This document shows positions 11,538-24,199 of a stretch of 64,000 bases of DNA, piece by piece. Position 1 is the stretch's first letter. Each line of letters opens with the position of its first letter. The position numbers were made by a program, and so were the translations under genes. The notes under the pieces were generated by a model that saw nothing but the letters and a program-made list of their open reading frames with translations, ran no database searches and had not been told where the DNA came from. Source of the stretch: Eutrigla gurnardus (lineage: Eukaryota; Chordata; Actinopteri; Perciformes; Triglidae); NCBI GenBank assembly GCA_963514095.1, contig OY741273.1, positions 23,677,046 through 23,741,045 of the forward strand. The letters run 5' to 3'.

Positions 11538-13004
11538 AAAATATCTGGATCTCATTTGTTCAGACATTCATATTTTGTCAGCTTTTGGAACAACAAAGCA
11601 AACATTGCACCTGTATTATTACAATCTGTGGAGTAGCACGCTTAACACAAAGGATTTCTTCTTTAGTCACAATTGCTCGTGTTGAAATAGGTGGTGGTGG
11701 AAGGTTTGATATGTCTTTGGAAATAGTTTGTCAGTGGAGTGAACAGCAAGTATTTGTGGAGATGGTATGGAGAGAGTAGTGATGATGGTGGGGAATAGCC
11801 CGGGGATGGAGTGTTTTCCAGTAGGCAGCTCCTGATTTTATGTGACAGTAAAGGGCCTTATCTTCCAGGCCCATGATGAAGCACAACACTCTTTGATTTT
11901 TTATCTTCCAAACGTCTAACAATCTCATGCTCTGGACAGATTAGTGAGATGAAGGTGTAAAAAAAAGCGAGCTCTGTGCTTTCAGGGTAGAGGAATACAG
12001 TCAAATACAGGGTCTAAGGCTATATCTGCATCACGCTGATAGTACCAAATCAAAGATTAGCTGAAATTACTGACGCACTTCTGACCTTCAGGTTCAAGAA
12101 AGTAAAAAATATGATTCATCTCATGACACGATTTGATTATTTCAGCATTGGTAAACGTTTCTAGTTGTGGCACACAGTAAATGAGAGAAAAAAGGGGGGA
12201 GCGTACAAGCTTCGTGGATAATCTTGAGTTGAACTTGGTAGCCGGTCGCTCTTGTCCCCTAATCTCTGAGCAGTCTGGCTATTCGATAAGCAGTTTGTCT
12301 GTTTTTTTCAGTGCAATAGTGTGAGTGAGTATTTCACTCTCAGTCTCTTTTGTGCTCTACATTTATTGCTGTTTCTCATTACCTCAGACAGGCCATTGAT
12401 CCCCTAAAGAATTAGTTTGGTTGGTGTTGTCCTTTTTTTAATCCACTTGAAATTAATTGTTGCCCAAACCTTTCTTAACAAGTCTCTCTCTATTTCTGTG
12501 CCATCTTAATAAGTCAAACCTCCGAAGACAAAGAGAGTAACTCTGGGACAACGTACGCTGTGTCGACATCAAAAGCTCCGTAGATCAATACGAGTTCATG
12601 TATCATTTGTTATTATACCTGATTATGCACGATTACCCTTTTACATTTTGACATTTAACCCTAATGAAAATGTCTCTATAGAGCTGCTGGTTAACAATCA
12701 ACATTGTTAGCTCATTAATGTGAAATTGCTTCTCATCTTCATGTAAAAGCAGGTCCTAAAACAAAGAACATCCTCGTCATTCTGGCTGATTATGTTTTCA
12801 ATCATTTATGTGTCATTTTGGGGATTTTCATTTGAAAGCTGCCACAACAGGGATCTTTGTCATGTTATATGTTCCAGTTTGATCGTAAGTGTGGAAGATT
12901 TACTTTGGCACATTTGACTGTTAAAATGATTTTCAAGGCTTTTTTTTGCCATTTAGAGAATATCACAGGTTTTTCCCGAACAAAAGCTGTTTTCGAATCC
13001 ATGG

Positions 13005-13090
13005 AAGCAGAGGTGTAAAGAGTACGGAAATATCCCACTCAAGTGAAGTGCCGTTCCTTTCAGTAAAACATGTAAAGTAAACGTGTCAAA
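13005..13090. mobile_element. Possible hAT-type terminal fragment
   Basis: The sequence around GAGGTGTAAAGAGTACGGAAATATCCCACTCAAGTGAAG resembles the ends of fish hAT elements that begin GTGTAAAGAGTAC...CTCAAGT. No matching second end was found nearby, so this would be a fragment only. Confidence 0.3.
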
Positions 13091-14690
13091 TTGTTGTTCA
13101 GTACTTCTGGGATGGTTGTTGAGGTTGTCAAGGCCTTTAAGTGTCCACTAGCTGGTCAAGACACCGTCTCTTGCAACCCAGAGGGCGTTTTTTTTTTAAA
13201 AGGAAGCAGGAAGCTAGTGCACATTAACAGGAGGAGTGTTTTAGGGTCATCATCCTTACTTAAGTCTTGCATCCTGCAGGCTCACGATGAGTTGCTACTC
13301 TTCGTTCCACTCTCATGCCTCCTTTCTCCCAAGAGATGAAATGTGTGTGGTAGTATCCGTCAGAATACAACTTACAGGACGGCCATGCCGAGCTGTGCAC
13401 GTGCAGTACCTCCCTGTTCATCGTCTTGTGACAAACGCTTGATTTATTCTACCTAAGTGAGGGAGCTGTGGAATAATTTCCTCAATATCGCCCTGTTATG
13501 CTATGACATAACTGGACTCGTATGGAGGGAGAATGATTGATGTTTAGTGATTTCATGTTTTTCACCAGTGAATTTTAGATGAAAATCTTGATCCGATACA
13601 TTAACTATACGGAATGTGAATGATCAACTTAACGTGAACTGGCAATATTAACCAGGAAACTCCATCATATTCTTCAGGAATACATCAAAGTGCACGCGTA
13701 CACAAATGTAGGACTCAAAACCAGTAAAATGTCCTCCATATATTTAGGATGATATGAAGCTTCATTAGTCATCGAGATAAAACATAAGAACTGATGATGT
13801 CTTACAGGAAATAAATGGATTAAAGCTTTTTTTTTTATCAAGAACTATTGTGTTGGGAATTCTGATGTTGGGTCTTACACAGTTTCTCTATCACTTGTCA
13901 GCTTGCTGTGGTCGGTGTCGTGGCTGCAGCGAGCCTGGAAAAAAATAATTACGGCATTAAAAAAACATTGGGTTGTGCTGTGATTACAGTTTCAACTTAT
14001 TATCCTGTATTTCATGGTAGCTGTGCCATTATTTCAATATGCGTAGTCATATATTCACATGGCTGACGTTTTAATTGACATGTCAGCCTTCCTTGTAACG
14101 TCATTCAAAGTGGTGAGCTCTTAATAAAACCATGAGATAAGCAACGGGTGAGAGGCTAATTGTCTCATTTTCCGGCAGTCCGGTAGATCAATATATGTGA
14201 TAGTTAACATAATGGGAGATTAATGGGAGATGGCAAGGGATGATGGAACAATATTGTTAGCAGATATGAAAATTAGAATAGCGAAATGCAGGCTTGCACT
14301 ATGAAAATAACAAAAAGAATGAAGGCCATAGCCTGAAAAAACCCCCAGAGACTTTCACTTAACAATGCAACTTTAAAATGATTCCGCTGACTTGCTGAGT
14401 TCTCATCTGAGCCTTTGATAAGCAGCTTTCAAGCGGTCAACAACTGGAAGTTTGTAATTAATCAGCTCCTTAAAACATCTGCTGCAGAGATGAGTATGAT
14501 GTTCTGGAACAGACACGTATGTATCTGCTGCTGCACCGAGTTAGCTTAATTAGTTGTGATTCATAGGGGGAATATTTATAGAGTGGTCTCAAACGGTTTA
14601 AGCATCATTCGCTTCATTTTTTGCATTTATACCACCTCATTTGTTGTCAACCATTTTCCATAGCAAATCTTTTTTTTTTTTTTGTGTGTA

Positions 14691-14797
14691 GATAGTTACA
14701 TTGGAGACAGCTGGGATCGGCTCCAGCCCCCACGACCCTGAATGCAGGATAAGCGGTAGACAATGGATGGATGGATGGATGGATAGTTACATTGGAG
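14691..14797 (+). mobile_element. 75-bp truncated retroposon flanked by a 16-bp target-site duplication
   Basis: GATAGTTACATTGGAG is present at 14691-14706 and again, identically, at 14782-14797. Between them is a LINE-type 3' end (ACAGCTGGGATCGGCTCCAG, then GGATAAGCGG, ending in ATGG repeats). This is the footprint of a target-primed retrotransposition event that was aborted after 75 bp. The identity of the duplication suggests a fairly recent insertion. The same tail type is at 41326-41463. Confidence 0.9.
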
Positions 14798-15619
14798 CAT
14801 TGAACAAGGAAACATTGGCACTGAAAAATAAAACACAGGCATTCAAAATATTTTATTTTGATATCTTTCACATTCTGATTGTCTGTGTTGTTCAACTACA
14901 ACCTTCACAATATTTTCTTCATGCACCTCTTTTTAAGTTTTCCCATTAGACACAGGATGACAATCCACCCTCCTCCTCCACAGAGACAGACTGACAGTGA
15001 GTGAGTGAGTGAAAGTACAGACTCAACAGAGATGATTCACTCCTGAGCTACTTCCACCATCAGCTCGGGGAAAAACAAGGTGTTTTTTATTCTTTTTTAC
15101 CACTTTCTGGGCAAGTGAGTTGCTAGATTTAGTAGTCCGGTGGGCGATGCTTATTCTTGAGCACTAGAGAATAAACGTGGACGGTCGAGATTGAAGAGTC
15201 ATGAGAGACGACTGCATTGCTGTTAAAGGTGGCCTATGTATTGATTGATGATCACTAAAATGGGTCTCATTCATGAATCTGTACTCCGTTATCTTCATAA
15301 AATGCATGCTTTAAAACAGGTATTTTAAATATGACAAAAGATTAGATATACATACATATTTAGCTTAATTTGTGGGAAATTCACATATTTAACCTTCAGA
15401 TTATGTTTCTTAAAAATGTGAATCGGGTAATTAAATCAACTTAACATCCTGCCTGTCAAAGTTTTCATATAGTATTTGAGTGCCAGATTAAAGCAGTACA
15501 ATAACACGATACCATAGTCTGGTTCATTAAGCCAGAGTACAAAAATAACTTGTGTAATCTTTCTTTTCATCTAATGTTTGGTCTAATGCATTTTTTTTTT
15601 TATCTTAGTTTAGGCAAGA

Positions 15620-16280
15620 GAAGTATTTTTAGCACGTTTATTTAGTACACGTTGGACAAAGGTGCTTTCCATAAAACATTAAAAGCATCGAGACAAAGTG
15701 CAAAAGACAGACACTGCAAAAGGACATTAAAATACAATTAAACAGCCATTGAGGAGCCAAGATGATATAAAACGACCACACGCTTAAATAGTAAGATGGT
15801 TATCAAGTACAAGAATAAAAGTTGCAGTGAAATGTAAGAAATTGATAATTATTTGATATGTGATAATAGGCAGCCACAAAAAGAAGAGAGGATTGCAGTT
15901 TCTTTTCCAGATTTATGGTGCAGAAAAACATGAATTTAATTTTGACTCTGGGGACAGGAGCAGACCTGTCCCAGACCGCAAATCTTTGACTAACCTCAGA
16001 ACTTGAGAAATGTGATCCACTTCTTTGGTCTTAGGAGGACTCCAGCAGCAGTGTTATGAATGGGTTGCAGCCCTCTAATTGATTTTTTTAAGGGGACCTG
16101 TGAAGACACCATTACAAAAATCGAGGCTACTGAAGATAAATACATGGATAAGTTTTCAAGTCCTTTATCCTTGATATATTCGTATGGTGATAATACGCTG
16201 ACCTTGTAATTGGTTTAATGTTGCTGTTGAAATTCAGGTCTGACACCATCAGTTTAGGATAAAGATTTCTATTTGCTTTA
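15620..16280 (-). mobile_element. L2/CR1-type LINE remnant: reverse transcriptase end plus 3' region
   Basis: On the minus strand the segment from 16249 downward reads SDLNFNSNIKPITRSAYYH, followed by an NISRIKDL-like stretch and, after frame breaks, CNGVFTGPLKK. These match the conserved C-terminal part of L2-like non-LTR reverse transcriptases (DLSF..HI..I...AFYHL..ISR, then SRLDYCN.L..GLP). Stops and frameshifts make it a pseudogene. Bases 15655-15925 are the 3' untranslated part and are shared with a second copy at 17000-17465. Confidence 0.7.
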
Positions 16281-16498
16281 ATCACACTGTTATTGGTGTA
16301 TCATAATCACATTTACCTAAACTAATAATACAATAATGTGTTCATTACCGTTAGTGATCAGGGATTAAAAGAAAATATGTGAAATGGAAATCCACAATTC
16401 CGTCACTAATGCTAACATTGTTATTCAAAGTTATCTTTAAATCTCACGCAGATTAGCACCTTATTGAAATGTGTATCTTCAATACATGAAGTTATGAA

Positions 16499-16720
16499 AT
16501 GGAAAGGCTCTCCTGCCTGTTACCTCGCAGAGGGCTCGCTTTGGGTGAGGCTTTGTCTGTTCTTGTCAACTCTGTGTCACTGAAGTGCGGGCCGTGCATG
16601 CTGATGAACAGCGCCGCGTTGCCGGGGTTCCTCGCCTGCTCACCTGGAGAGCGCCGTGGAGGGAGGCGGGCGCCGCTTGTCTGCCTGTGCTGCTGTGTCG
16701 CAGGGCCAGTTGAGGATCAA
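16499..16720. other. Local GC- and CpG-rich patch
   Basis: Bases from about 16580 to 16700 contain several GCGCCG-type words in otherwise AT-rich intron sequence, with an open frame of 82 codons on the plus strand that matches nothing I know. It could be an unmethylated regulatory patch or part of an older repeat, since it lies between two LINE-related segments. Confidence 0.3.
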
Positions 16721-16846
16721 CAGTTTCACTTTGGGGACATAATGTGACCAGGCATTAATCAATCCTCTTCATGAGTCTGGCTTCAACAATCCATTTTTTA
16801 TTGTGAGAAAATGACTTTCTTTTTGCTCTCATGATTTCAGTGTGCG

Positions 16847-16995
16847 CGTAGCAGCAGCCTCAGGTAGGCAGTCTGAAAGCAGACGGGTAACTGCGAGGCA
16901 AAGTATCAAGGGGATTAAATAAAATACGTTAGCGTTGTTTTAAATATAAAGAGACCCCAAATTATCACTGCGAGCGGATGACTGTATGTCTTGAG
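16847..16995. repeat. Duplicated segment S, copy 1
   Basis: Contains GCCTCAGGTAGGCAGTCTGA, then TGCGAGGCAAAGT, and ends in GCGAGCGGATGACTG. It aligns over most of its length with 17470-17640, with a short insertion in the latter. Confidence 0.75.
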
Positions 16996-17163
16996 TTCAA
17001 GTTGCTTTACATAAAACATTAAAAGCATTAAGACAAAGTGCAAAAGAAGGACTCTGCAAAATAAATTTAAATACAATTAAAGTAGCCATTAAGAGGCAAA
17101 GACGGTATTAAATTACAACACGCCAAAATAAATAAATAAAAGAATAAAAGTTACAGTGTGATG

Positions 17164-17187
17164 TTTTTTTTTTTTTTTTTTTTTTTT
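17164..17187 (+). repeat. T24 homopolymer
   Basis: Uninterrupted run of 24 T's within the LINE copy. Confidence 0.97.
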
Positions 17188-17280
17188 ATTACGTGGAGTA
17201 AAAAGATGGCTTGTACCAGATTATAGCTAAAAGCTAATTTCCATCTGGAGTCCCTGGGCATGTAAGAAGAATAAAATAGT

Positions 17281-17384
<104 letters not shown>

Positions 17385-17472
17385 GTAATTATTAATTATT
17401 TGACTTGATAAAGGGTAGCCACAAACAGAGAATTGCAGTGGACCTGCAGTTTGTCCCAGATATACGGTGCAT

Positions 17473-17640
17473 GCATCGGCCTCAGGTAGCCAGTCTGAAA
17501 GCAAACGCGCAAATGCGAGGCAAAATTTCATGGGAGTAGTAAAAAAACAAAACAAAAATTGAATTTGATATTTCATCCAACTGTAGTTTTAAGTATAAAA
17601 ACACCCTCAAATGAACAGTGTGAGCGGATGACTTGATGAC
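17473..17640. repeat. Duplicated segment S, copy 2
   Basis: GGCCTCAGGTAGCCAGTCTG, then ATGCGAGGCAAAAT and GTGAGCGGATGACTTG, parallel to copy 1 at 16847-16995. A shorter related piece (CAGCCTCGGGTAGCCAG) lies at 29132-29175. Confidence 0.75.
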
Positions 17641-17984
17641 TGTGAGCAGATTACTTAAACAGCATTTGATTCCGTCCAAAGCTTTTTGATTCAGAAGCAG
17701 TTTGATTGCCGAACCTTGATCACTACAAGTGGTTTCCACTATGAATCATTATGCCATTACCTAACACGTGCTATGTGACTGTGGGCAATGTACTGAAGGC
17801 GAGCGTGTAACATAGAAATGCACAGCTGCATTTCAGTGGCTGCTCTGCTGCGACTAAAGGGTCACCACACATGGATCTCTGTCACACAACGCTATCACAT
17901 TTTAATGAAAGTCATTTTTAGAGGATGAAGGAAGATTGTAGGCTTCTCCAAACACACCTTTACTACCATACTGTACTTTACGAT

Positions 17985-18000
17985 GGTTGCTATAGCAACC
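17985..18000. promoter_or_regulatory. Perfect 16-bp palindrome, RFX (X-box) type site
   Basis: GGTTGCTATAGCAACC is a perfect palindrome and fits the X-box consensus of RFX transcription factors, GTNRCC/TTGCN(0-3)GCAAC. Binding is inferred only from the motif. Confidence 0.5.
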
Positions 18001-20556
18001 AGTGACCTTTGATTTGAGCAGGGGGAACTCGGGTCACATCTATGTTAGATGCAACCTTTCTTCAAAACAAGTCTAATCGTTGGTTTCCTCCTTCTCCAAC
18101 CTGCCACTCAGTGTGCATCTCTGCTTCTTACCTTAATTGTCTGCATTCAGGCGGATATCAACATAATTCAAAGAATGAATTTTGATCAGGCATAAAAGCA
18201 TCTTGGCTAATTCACAGAGATAATACCATCAAAGCAAGGACTTTTAAAAGACCATCTGTGCATTTTATTTCTGTCTTTGTCTTCAGTACATCATCATCGT
18301 GTGTACCTCTGCTATTTCATTTCATTATTTCATTTAATGGATTTTGACTGATAAGTGGGAGTATATAACGTCAGTATACACAAAGAGAGAGAACATATTC
18401 TCTAACATAGGCCAGAAAACTCTTGAGAAGAAACAGCAGATATTGTCTTGACATTTACGTGCCTCAAGTGAATAGCTGACAGTGTTACTCTGCAATAAGT
18501 TATGATATAATTTATTATTCTAACTTGCCGTTACCAGAAAAGCAACCCTGGGCAGAAAGGCAACGATAGCTGTGCATGATGAAGTTTTGCATCTAAGTTG
18601 CCGATCATCCGTAGGCGCACAGCATTTCTTTCCCCGTATCACCATCCTGGATGGATCAGGATCTATCCATGTGTCCTTATACCTCTTTAGAGGATAAAAC
18701 CTTGTCGGTACATTTCCTCAATTATTTGCATTCAAATTGATTCATTTTAAGTTTGCAGTCATTATTGATTTTAACAGCATAATGTTCTTGCACAAGTGGA
18801 TATATTTACCATACTAACCTCGGCTGTAGAGCTCTAACAATAAGCCGTTAGACACTTCCCTCATGTGCCAGATCACATACTCATTAAATCTCAATTTTCA
18901 TCAGAGCTTGCATAATGCTAGTGTGAAACACAACCTGTGTTCTGTAGTTTCCTAGGAATAGGGATACATTCAAGTGCTAAGCTTCAGGTGCTCAAAACGG
19001 CGATGTGTGTGTGTGTCTGCATCAGCCTTGGATGGCCAATCATGGGATTCTGTAGTAGATGCTTGAATTATTCTCTATGTAAATGTGATGTATATGAGGC
19101 TTAACATGCTACAGAGGGGTACTTCTGGTTTGATGAGTTGTTTAGCATGTGCCAGCCACTGCCTGTAGCAAAGCAACGTTGTTACCGAGTCGATTGAGTT
19201 GATTAACTCATAAATATTCTCCAAGGAAAGAAATTGTCCAAGACTTAAAAATAACCAGATGCTGTTAGGGCTTGTGCCTTTTGGCAGACTTAGGTGTCGT
19301 ATTGTAAATGTGTTTCATTTTAATTGCAACAATTATGCCACTGCAAAATGTAATTCATATCAGGCTACGTTGCACAGTCTACAAATTGGGCTCAGAGATT
19401 TATTGAACGCAGGCAGATATAGCCCTGCAAGCCATTTTCGAGCCAGTAAATTCGCCACATCGCATGACCTGTCTGGCCCCTTATCTGAAAGGAGTGTTGG
19501 AATATAACGCACTTACTGAAGGTTAAGTCAGCTTTTTGAAGGATTGAGACCCTAAAACACAGAGCTGATAGTTGGCTATCAGGTGCAGCTGCCCCATTAC
19601 TTGTTGTCTTCTCCAGTGTATGGATGGTAGGTGGCTTGTGTTCAACCTTTGCCAGAGTTGGTGCAGTGTTAGATCATGAATTATTTTTCCAGCAGAAGAT
19701 TTTGTCCAATTTCTTGGAAGAGAGAACAACAAACATCATAGCCATGGATTTGTGTGGTGTTACGGGTGAGTCTGGATTTGCTGTGAAGCAGGTGGAGGAA
19801 GGGTTAATGTTGTAGTTTCTGTTAAAAGTTTCTGTCTTTATTTTGCTAATGCTGCACACACAGTTTTCTGCATATTCTGTTAATTAGTAGCACTTTGTAC
19901 CTTTTTGATTTTTTAAAAATGAGTCACACTAATTGCGTGCCAAATAATATTTACCAAATATTGACATAATTACATCGGTTTTGTGGGTGCTTGGCTGCTG
20001 CTCTTTTTTCTAAGATCAGATCAGCATTACCCATAAAAAAATCTACATACACTAGATAGAGCTGGACTTTGTTTGCATACATAGAAAGCCAACGAAATAA
20101 TGGTGCTACACTACGTCCAATAAGCTTACATCGGTGTTTTTCTCACTGAAGCAGAGTTGTATCAGAATCAGAATATACTATTAAAGATGAACAGAAGACG
20201 AGCCTTCAGTTTATCTTCCTGAGACTAGTAAATGTTCAAAGATGCCTCAGGAAGATGCATCAATCGGAGAAGTGGGAGGCAGCTCGTAAATGACAAACGA
20301 TGGAGCGAGTGGTGCATCCTCCCTGGGGAACACTTTTGACTTAATTCAAGTAGGTGAGCATGTACTGAGTGTAGATTTTTGTGAAACAGAGTTTGAGTGG
20401 AGAACATTTACCTGACATGTCTGATTGAGCTGTTATTTTGATTTATTGTACAATAAAAAAGTTGATTTTAACCCTGTGATTGATAAGGTTGATATGAGAC
20501 TGGTGAGCAAGATTAAATGTTGAATTAAATCAAGGGCCATGAATATATTAATTTAT

Positions 20557-20571
20557 TAAAAAAAAAAAAAA
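20557..20571 (+). repeat. Poly-A run
   Basis: A run of about 14 A's; no recognisable retroposon upstream of it. Confidence 0.8.
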
Positions 20572-21480
20572 CCCAACAAATCACCAGCTGCGCATTTGAT
20601 CCAATGAACCGGATTAATGTTGGCTCCTTGATTAAGCTCAGGTGTGTGTAATCAGGCTGCTGCTGGAAGCAAACATGTCATTCACAGCACTGAAGGTCTT
20701 CCCTTCTTCAGTTGTCGCTCTAAAATCTGCTTTTACTGAATCACAAATGGGAATCTATAAAATAATCTGCCGTTCACAAAAATAACACCTCAGAATAAGT
20801 GAAGAGTTATTCATGCTTGGCTCTGGATCAATCTCAAGAGCGTCTGTGACATCTGTCAAACCTTTTGGCTTTACCTTCCTTCCTTACGTTGGCAGCTGTA
20901 TTCAATACTGGAAAGATTGACTAGTTATCAAAGAAGTGAAGGAGCATTTCACTCATCGTTATGTGCCAAGACACCTTTTCCACCTACCCTTTTAAAGATA
21001 GGCCATGTGTACAGCTGCAGTTATCCTCTGCTATGACAACATGGCCGTTTCTTATATGCCACTTGACAGGGCTTCCAATGATGTGTACCAAATGTATTCA
21101 ATTCAAATTCAAAGAGGACCATTTTCCAGCAACTGTTTTTTTTCTCCCAGCAAATGTCAAGGTTTGCCTTAACAGACACTTTTAACTTGTATGGAAAACT
21201 AACGGCTATGTTTACCATAAATATAATGAGTTCCAGCACAATGGGCCTCATATAAGAACCACTTCAACAAACTTCTAGCCTGGTTTGAACAAGTTGCTGC
21301 ATCCATTTTCTCCTACCTTTCATTTTCTTAGGTTGGAACATAATGAACAAGGGGTCCTTGTTTGAAAAGCCTTTTTAAAATGTGCTTAATAATTATTTGA
21401 AATAAAGGTTACTATAATTCCAAACATATTCATATAACGATATCACCATTAGTTGGCTATAATTTATTAAAATATATTAA

Positions 21481-21549
21481 CACTAACATTTTATTTGACA
21501 ATACACTAACATTTTATCTAACAATACACTAACATTTGACTTAACACTA
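21481..21549 (+). repeat. 23-bp minisatellite, three copies
   Basis: CACTAACATTTTATTTGACAATA-type units at 21481, 21504 and 21527; the third is diverged. It lies 48 bp from the Myb/SANT-like relic. Confidence 0.9.
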
Positions 21550-21596
21550 CAATATCAATATGAACACCTTAAATTATTTGGCCCCTCCATTTGCAG

Positions 21597-21797
21597 TCAT
21601 CTAGCGCCTTGCTGTTGCAACATGTTTATCATATGGAACCATATCTTCTTTATTTTATTGACAGTACGCCCCTCATGTGATGCGGCATCAACAGCACTTT
21701 TTATTTGTCCCCATTCTTCGCCATTAGCTGGTCTGCTGCCGACGCTGTTAAAAATAATAGATTTTCCTTTATCGATCTCCAAAGGAAGGACTTCAAT
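21597..21797 (-). pseudogene. Myb/SANT-like DNA-binding domain fragment (transposon-derived)
   Basis: The minus-strand frame from 21797 down to a stop at 21597 reads about 66 residues. It opens IEVLPLEIDKGKSIIFNSVG and continues GEEWGQIKSAVDAA, then EGRTVNKIKKIWFHM. The spacing of the two tryptophans, the AV-A helix and the RT...IKK.W third helix fit the Myb/SANT-like N-terminal domain (Myb_DNA-bind_5 type) found in proteins associated with PIF/Harbinger transposons and in their domesticated relatives. There is a stop just upstream of the Ile, no ATG, and no visible downstream domain, so it is most likely a dead fragment. An exon of a domesticated gene is possible but no convincing splice borders were found. 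Confidence 0.6.
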
Positions 21798-22439
21798 CTA
21801 GGACCTACGGGGACATATTCTCATGAACGCATGCTCATTTACACACAGGTAGCATTCATCATGTTTAATGGTGCTCATTAGGAGTTAGGTTAGGAGTGTT
21901 TGCTGAATCTGACGTGGGACACTTCTACGAGCCAACTGTACGAAAGAAAGTAAAAGAAAGTTAAGATAAGAATAGCTAAATGTTCTTGCCTGAGGTCCAA
22001 TGTGTCAACCAAGTAAAAGAAAACAGGACAGTCTTCTGAATAAATCAAATAAAAAAGTGCAAACAGAGCTTTGAACAACCCCATTTTCTCTTTATTTATT
22101 TATCCATTTAAAAAAACAATATCTACTTCCTTTCCAAGTGTGGTAAATGAGTCTGTGACTGCCCAGCCAGTTTGGATCTTGAATGAAGTTGAACGTTGAA
22201 TGTATAGAGGCTCAGTGGTGCACTTTTGTTTTAATGAAGTCATGATGGAGAGGGACGACTCACAGCTGTGAGACCATCCAAAAGTCAAGGTGTGTGATGT
22301 TCCTGGTTCGTCCCAGGAAAAAGGTCTGTAGCCTGAATGTATTAGCTCAGTAGCTTCATGCTATCATCTCTCTTATGCTGTTGTTTCCTCCAGCGAACCC
22401 TGATAGAGGTTTTAAACACTATTGTTCTTTGGCATGGGA

Positions 22440-22515
22440 CAATATAAAAATCCATGTGACGATTATACTGGCCAAAATAATTGTGATTCACAATATTATC
22501 CCGATAACTAACAAT
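22440..22515. repeat. Possible fragment of a fish interspersed repeat
   Basis: GATTATACTGGCCAAAATAA followed by TGTGATTCACAATATTATCC recalls a repeat type in fish genomes rich in CGATATTATC words. Weak; no ends visible. Confidence 0.2.
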
Positions 22516-24166
22516 GGCACTTGAACATACTGAAATTACTTCACCTTTGATTTTGTTCAAAAACAAAAAAATGTAATATCTGTTTTCATGGAAAAAGACA
22601 TCAAACAATCATAAATAATGAAATCATATGAATAGATCAAAAGTTTATCTAAAAAGAGCCTATTATTTTTGACATGATTATTCCTGTTCTGATAGTGGAA
22701 ATTCACTACGATCAAATCTTTGAGTTTTTATTTTATTGAGGAAGTTTGCTTAATATCATCTCATATCTTCAATCATTGATAGAGATACACGTTACAATGT
22801 CTTTTTTTAATTGAAGAGTAGCTTACTTTCATGGTGTAAGATGAAAATGATGACTGGTCTGCTCTTTGCAGGCTCGTTTCAATACTGTTGATGCACAAAA
22901 TAATCCTTTTCTTAGGTTGTCTAGGTGTTTCCATGAGTGCTGTTGGTCAAATTTAAATCTAAAGAAGCAACTGTTTAAGTTGTTTAATTTTCATATCTCT
23001 ACTGGTTGGAATGTTCTTATCGAGTGCTTGCTTTGAAAGAGGAGATACGTTATCAAAAGGCACAATGTTGCCCTGCTGCATCAGAATGGAGTGGGTTGGG
23101 AACCAGCATGACTCAGACACAGTCGCTTCCATAGAAACTTTTCATCTGAGGCTTACTGATGGTTTTCTGTTTGCGTTGTTTGCACTTAAGTAGAGATACA
23201 GATTAGATCCACCTTGCTTATATAAATATCACATTTCATTTTATTGTATTTTGAAATGAGCTTTGGTATTACTCAGTGTCATCCATTTCTCTGGAAAATT
23301 GGCATACTGCTGCCTGCTGTGGTGCTTAATTGCTTTAAAGTTTAGTGTTATTACCGATGTTACTGTTATTATTAGACGTGACCTCACATTCTCTATAAAG
23401 GGGAGACTTTCACGGTGTGAGCGCAATCTCGTGATGCACTATGAGTAGCCCCATAGGGCAGTTTGGGATCATGGATTCTCTGGCATCATTGATTTGACAC
23501 TGTAGCCTCAAATGTTCCTACTCATGAGCATGCATGCATTTACTGTACAGAGAAATAGAAAGGCTCCCCTGCTTACCTTTCCTTATATTTCAAAGACAAC
23601 ATTTGGAATCATGAGCCATGGTGAAATGGCAAGATATATGAATTGTATGCCACTTTGTAACCTTTAACAGGGGGCATGGTGGTGTTTTCTCCCCTGGCAA
23701 CCATGTCGACCTCAGGACTGTGGAATTGCCTCCCTGGCCCGTGCAGAGATCCAACGTTAAAATGACTTGACATCTTAGTTATTTCAAGAAAAAAATATAG
23801 TGCATTGTTTGGAAGAGGGGGGAGTTAAAAAAAGGTAGAAAGGGTCCATCGTTAAGAATAAATCAGTTGTTTTTTTTTAGGATGTTATTTGATTGGCCAG
23901 GTCCAAATAGTTTTAGTGGTCTCAAAAGAGTAAATAAAAGAAAGGACAAGAGGAATCTCAAAGTCATTAAAACTTACATTTTAAGATGCGTCTAACTCAG
24001 CAGAAATACACTTTTTTTCTACCATTTTTTACTTTTTTTATGGGTCAATTCATCCAATCCATCATAATCACAGATCCTAAATGATTTGGTTATAAATTAC
24101 TCTCAGTCATTGTTTGCTTTAAGAACAGTACAAATTAATTTTACAAAATGTTGTGTATCGTTCTTT

Positions 24167-24171
<5 letters not shown>

Positions 24172-24198
<27 letters not shown>

Positions 24199-24199
24199 T
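24172..24199. repeat. (AT)n microsatellite
   Basis: Alternating T and A for about 27 bp. Confidence 0.97.
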
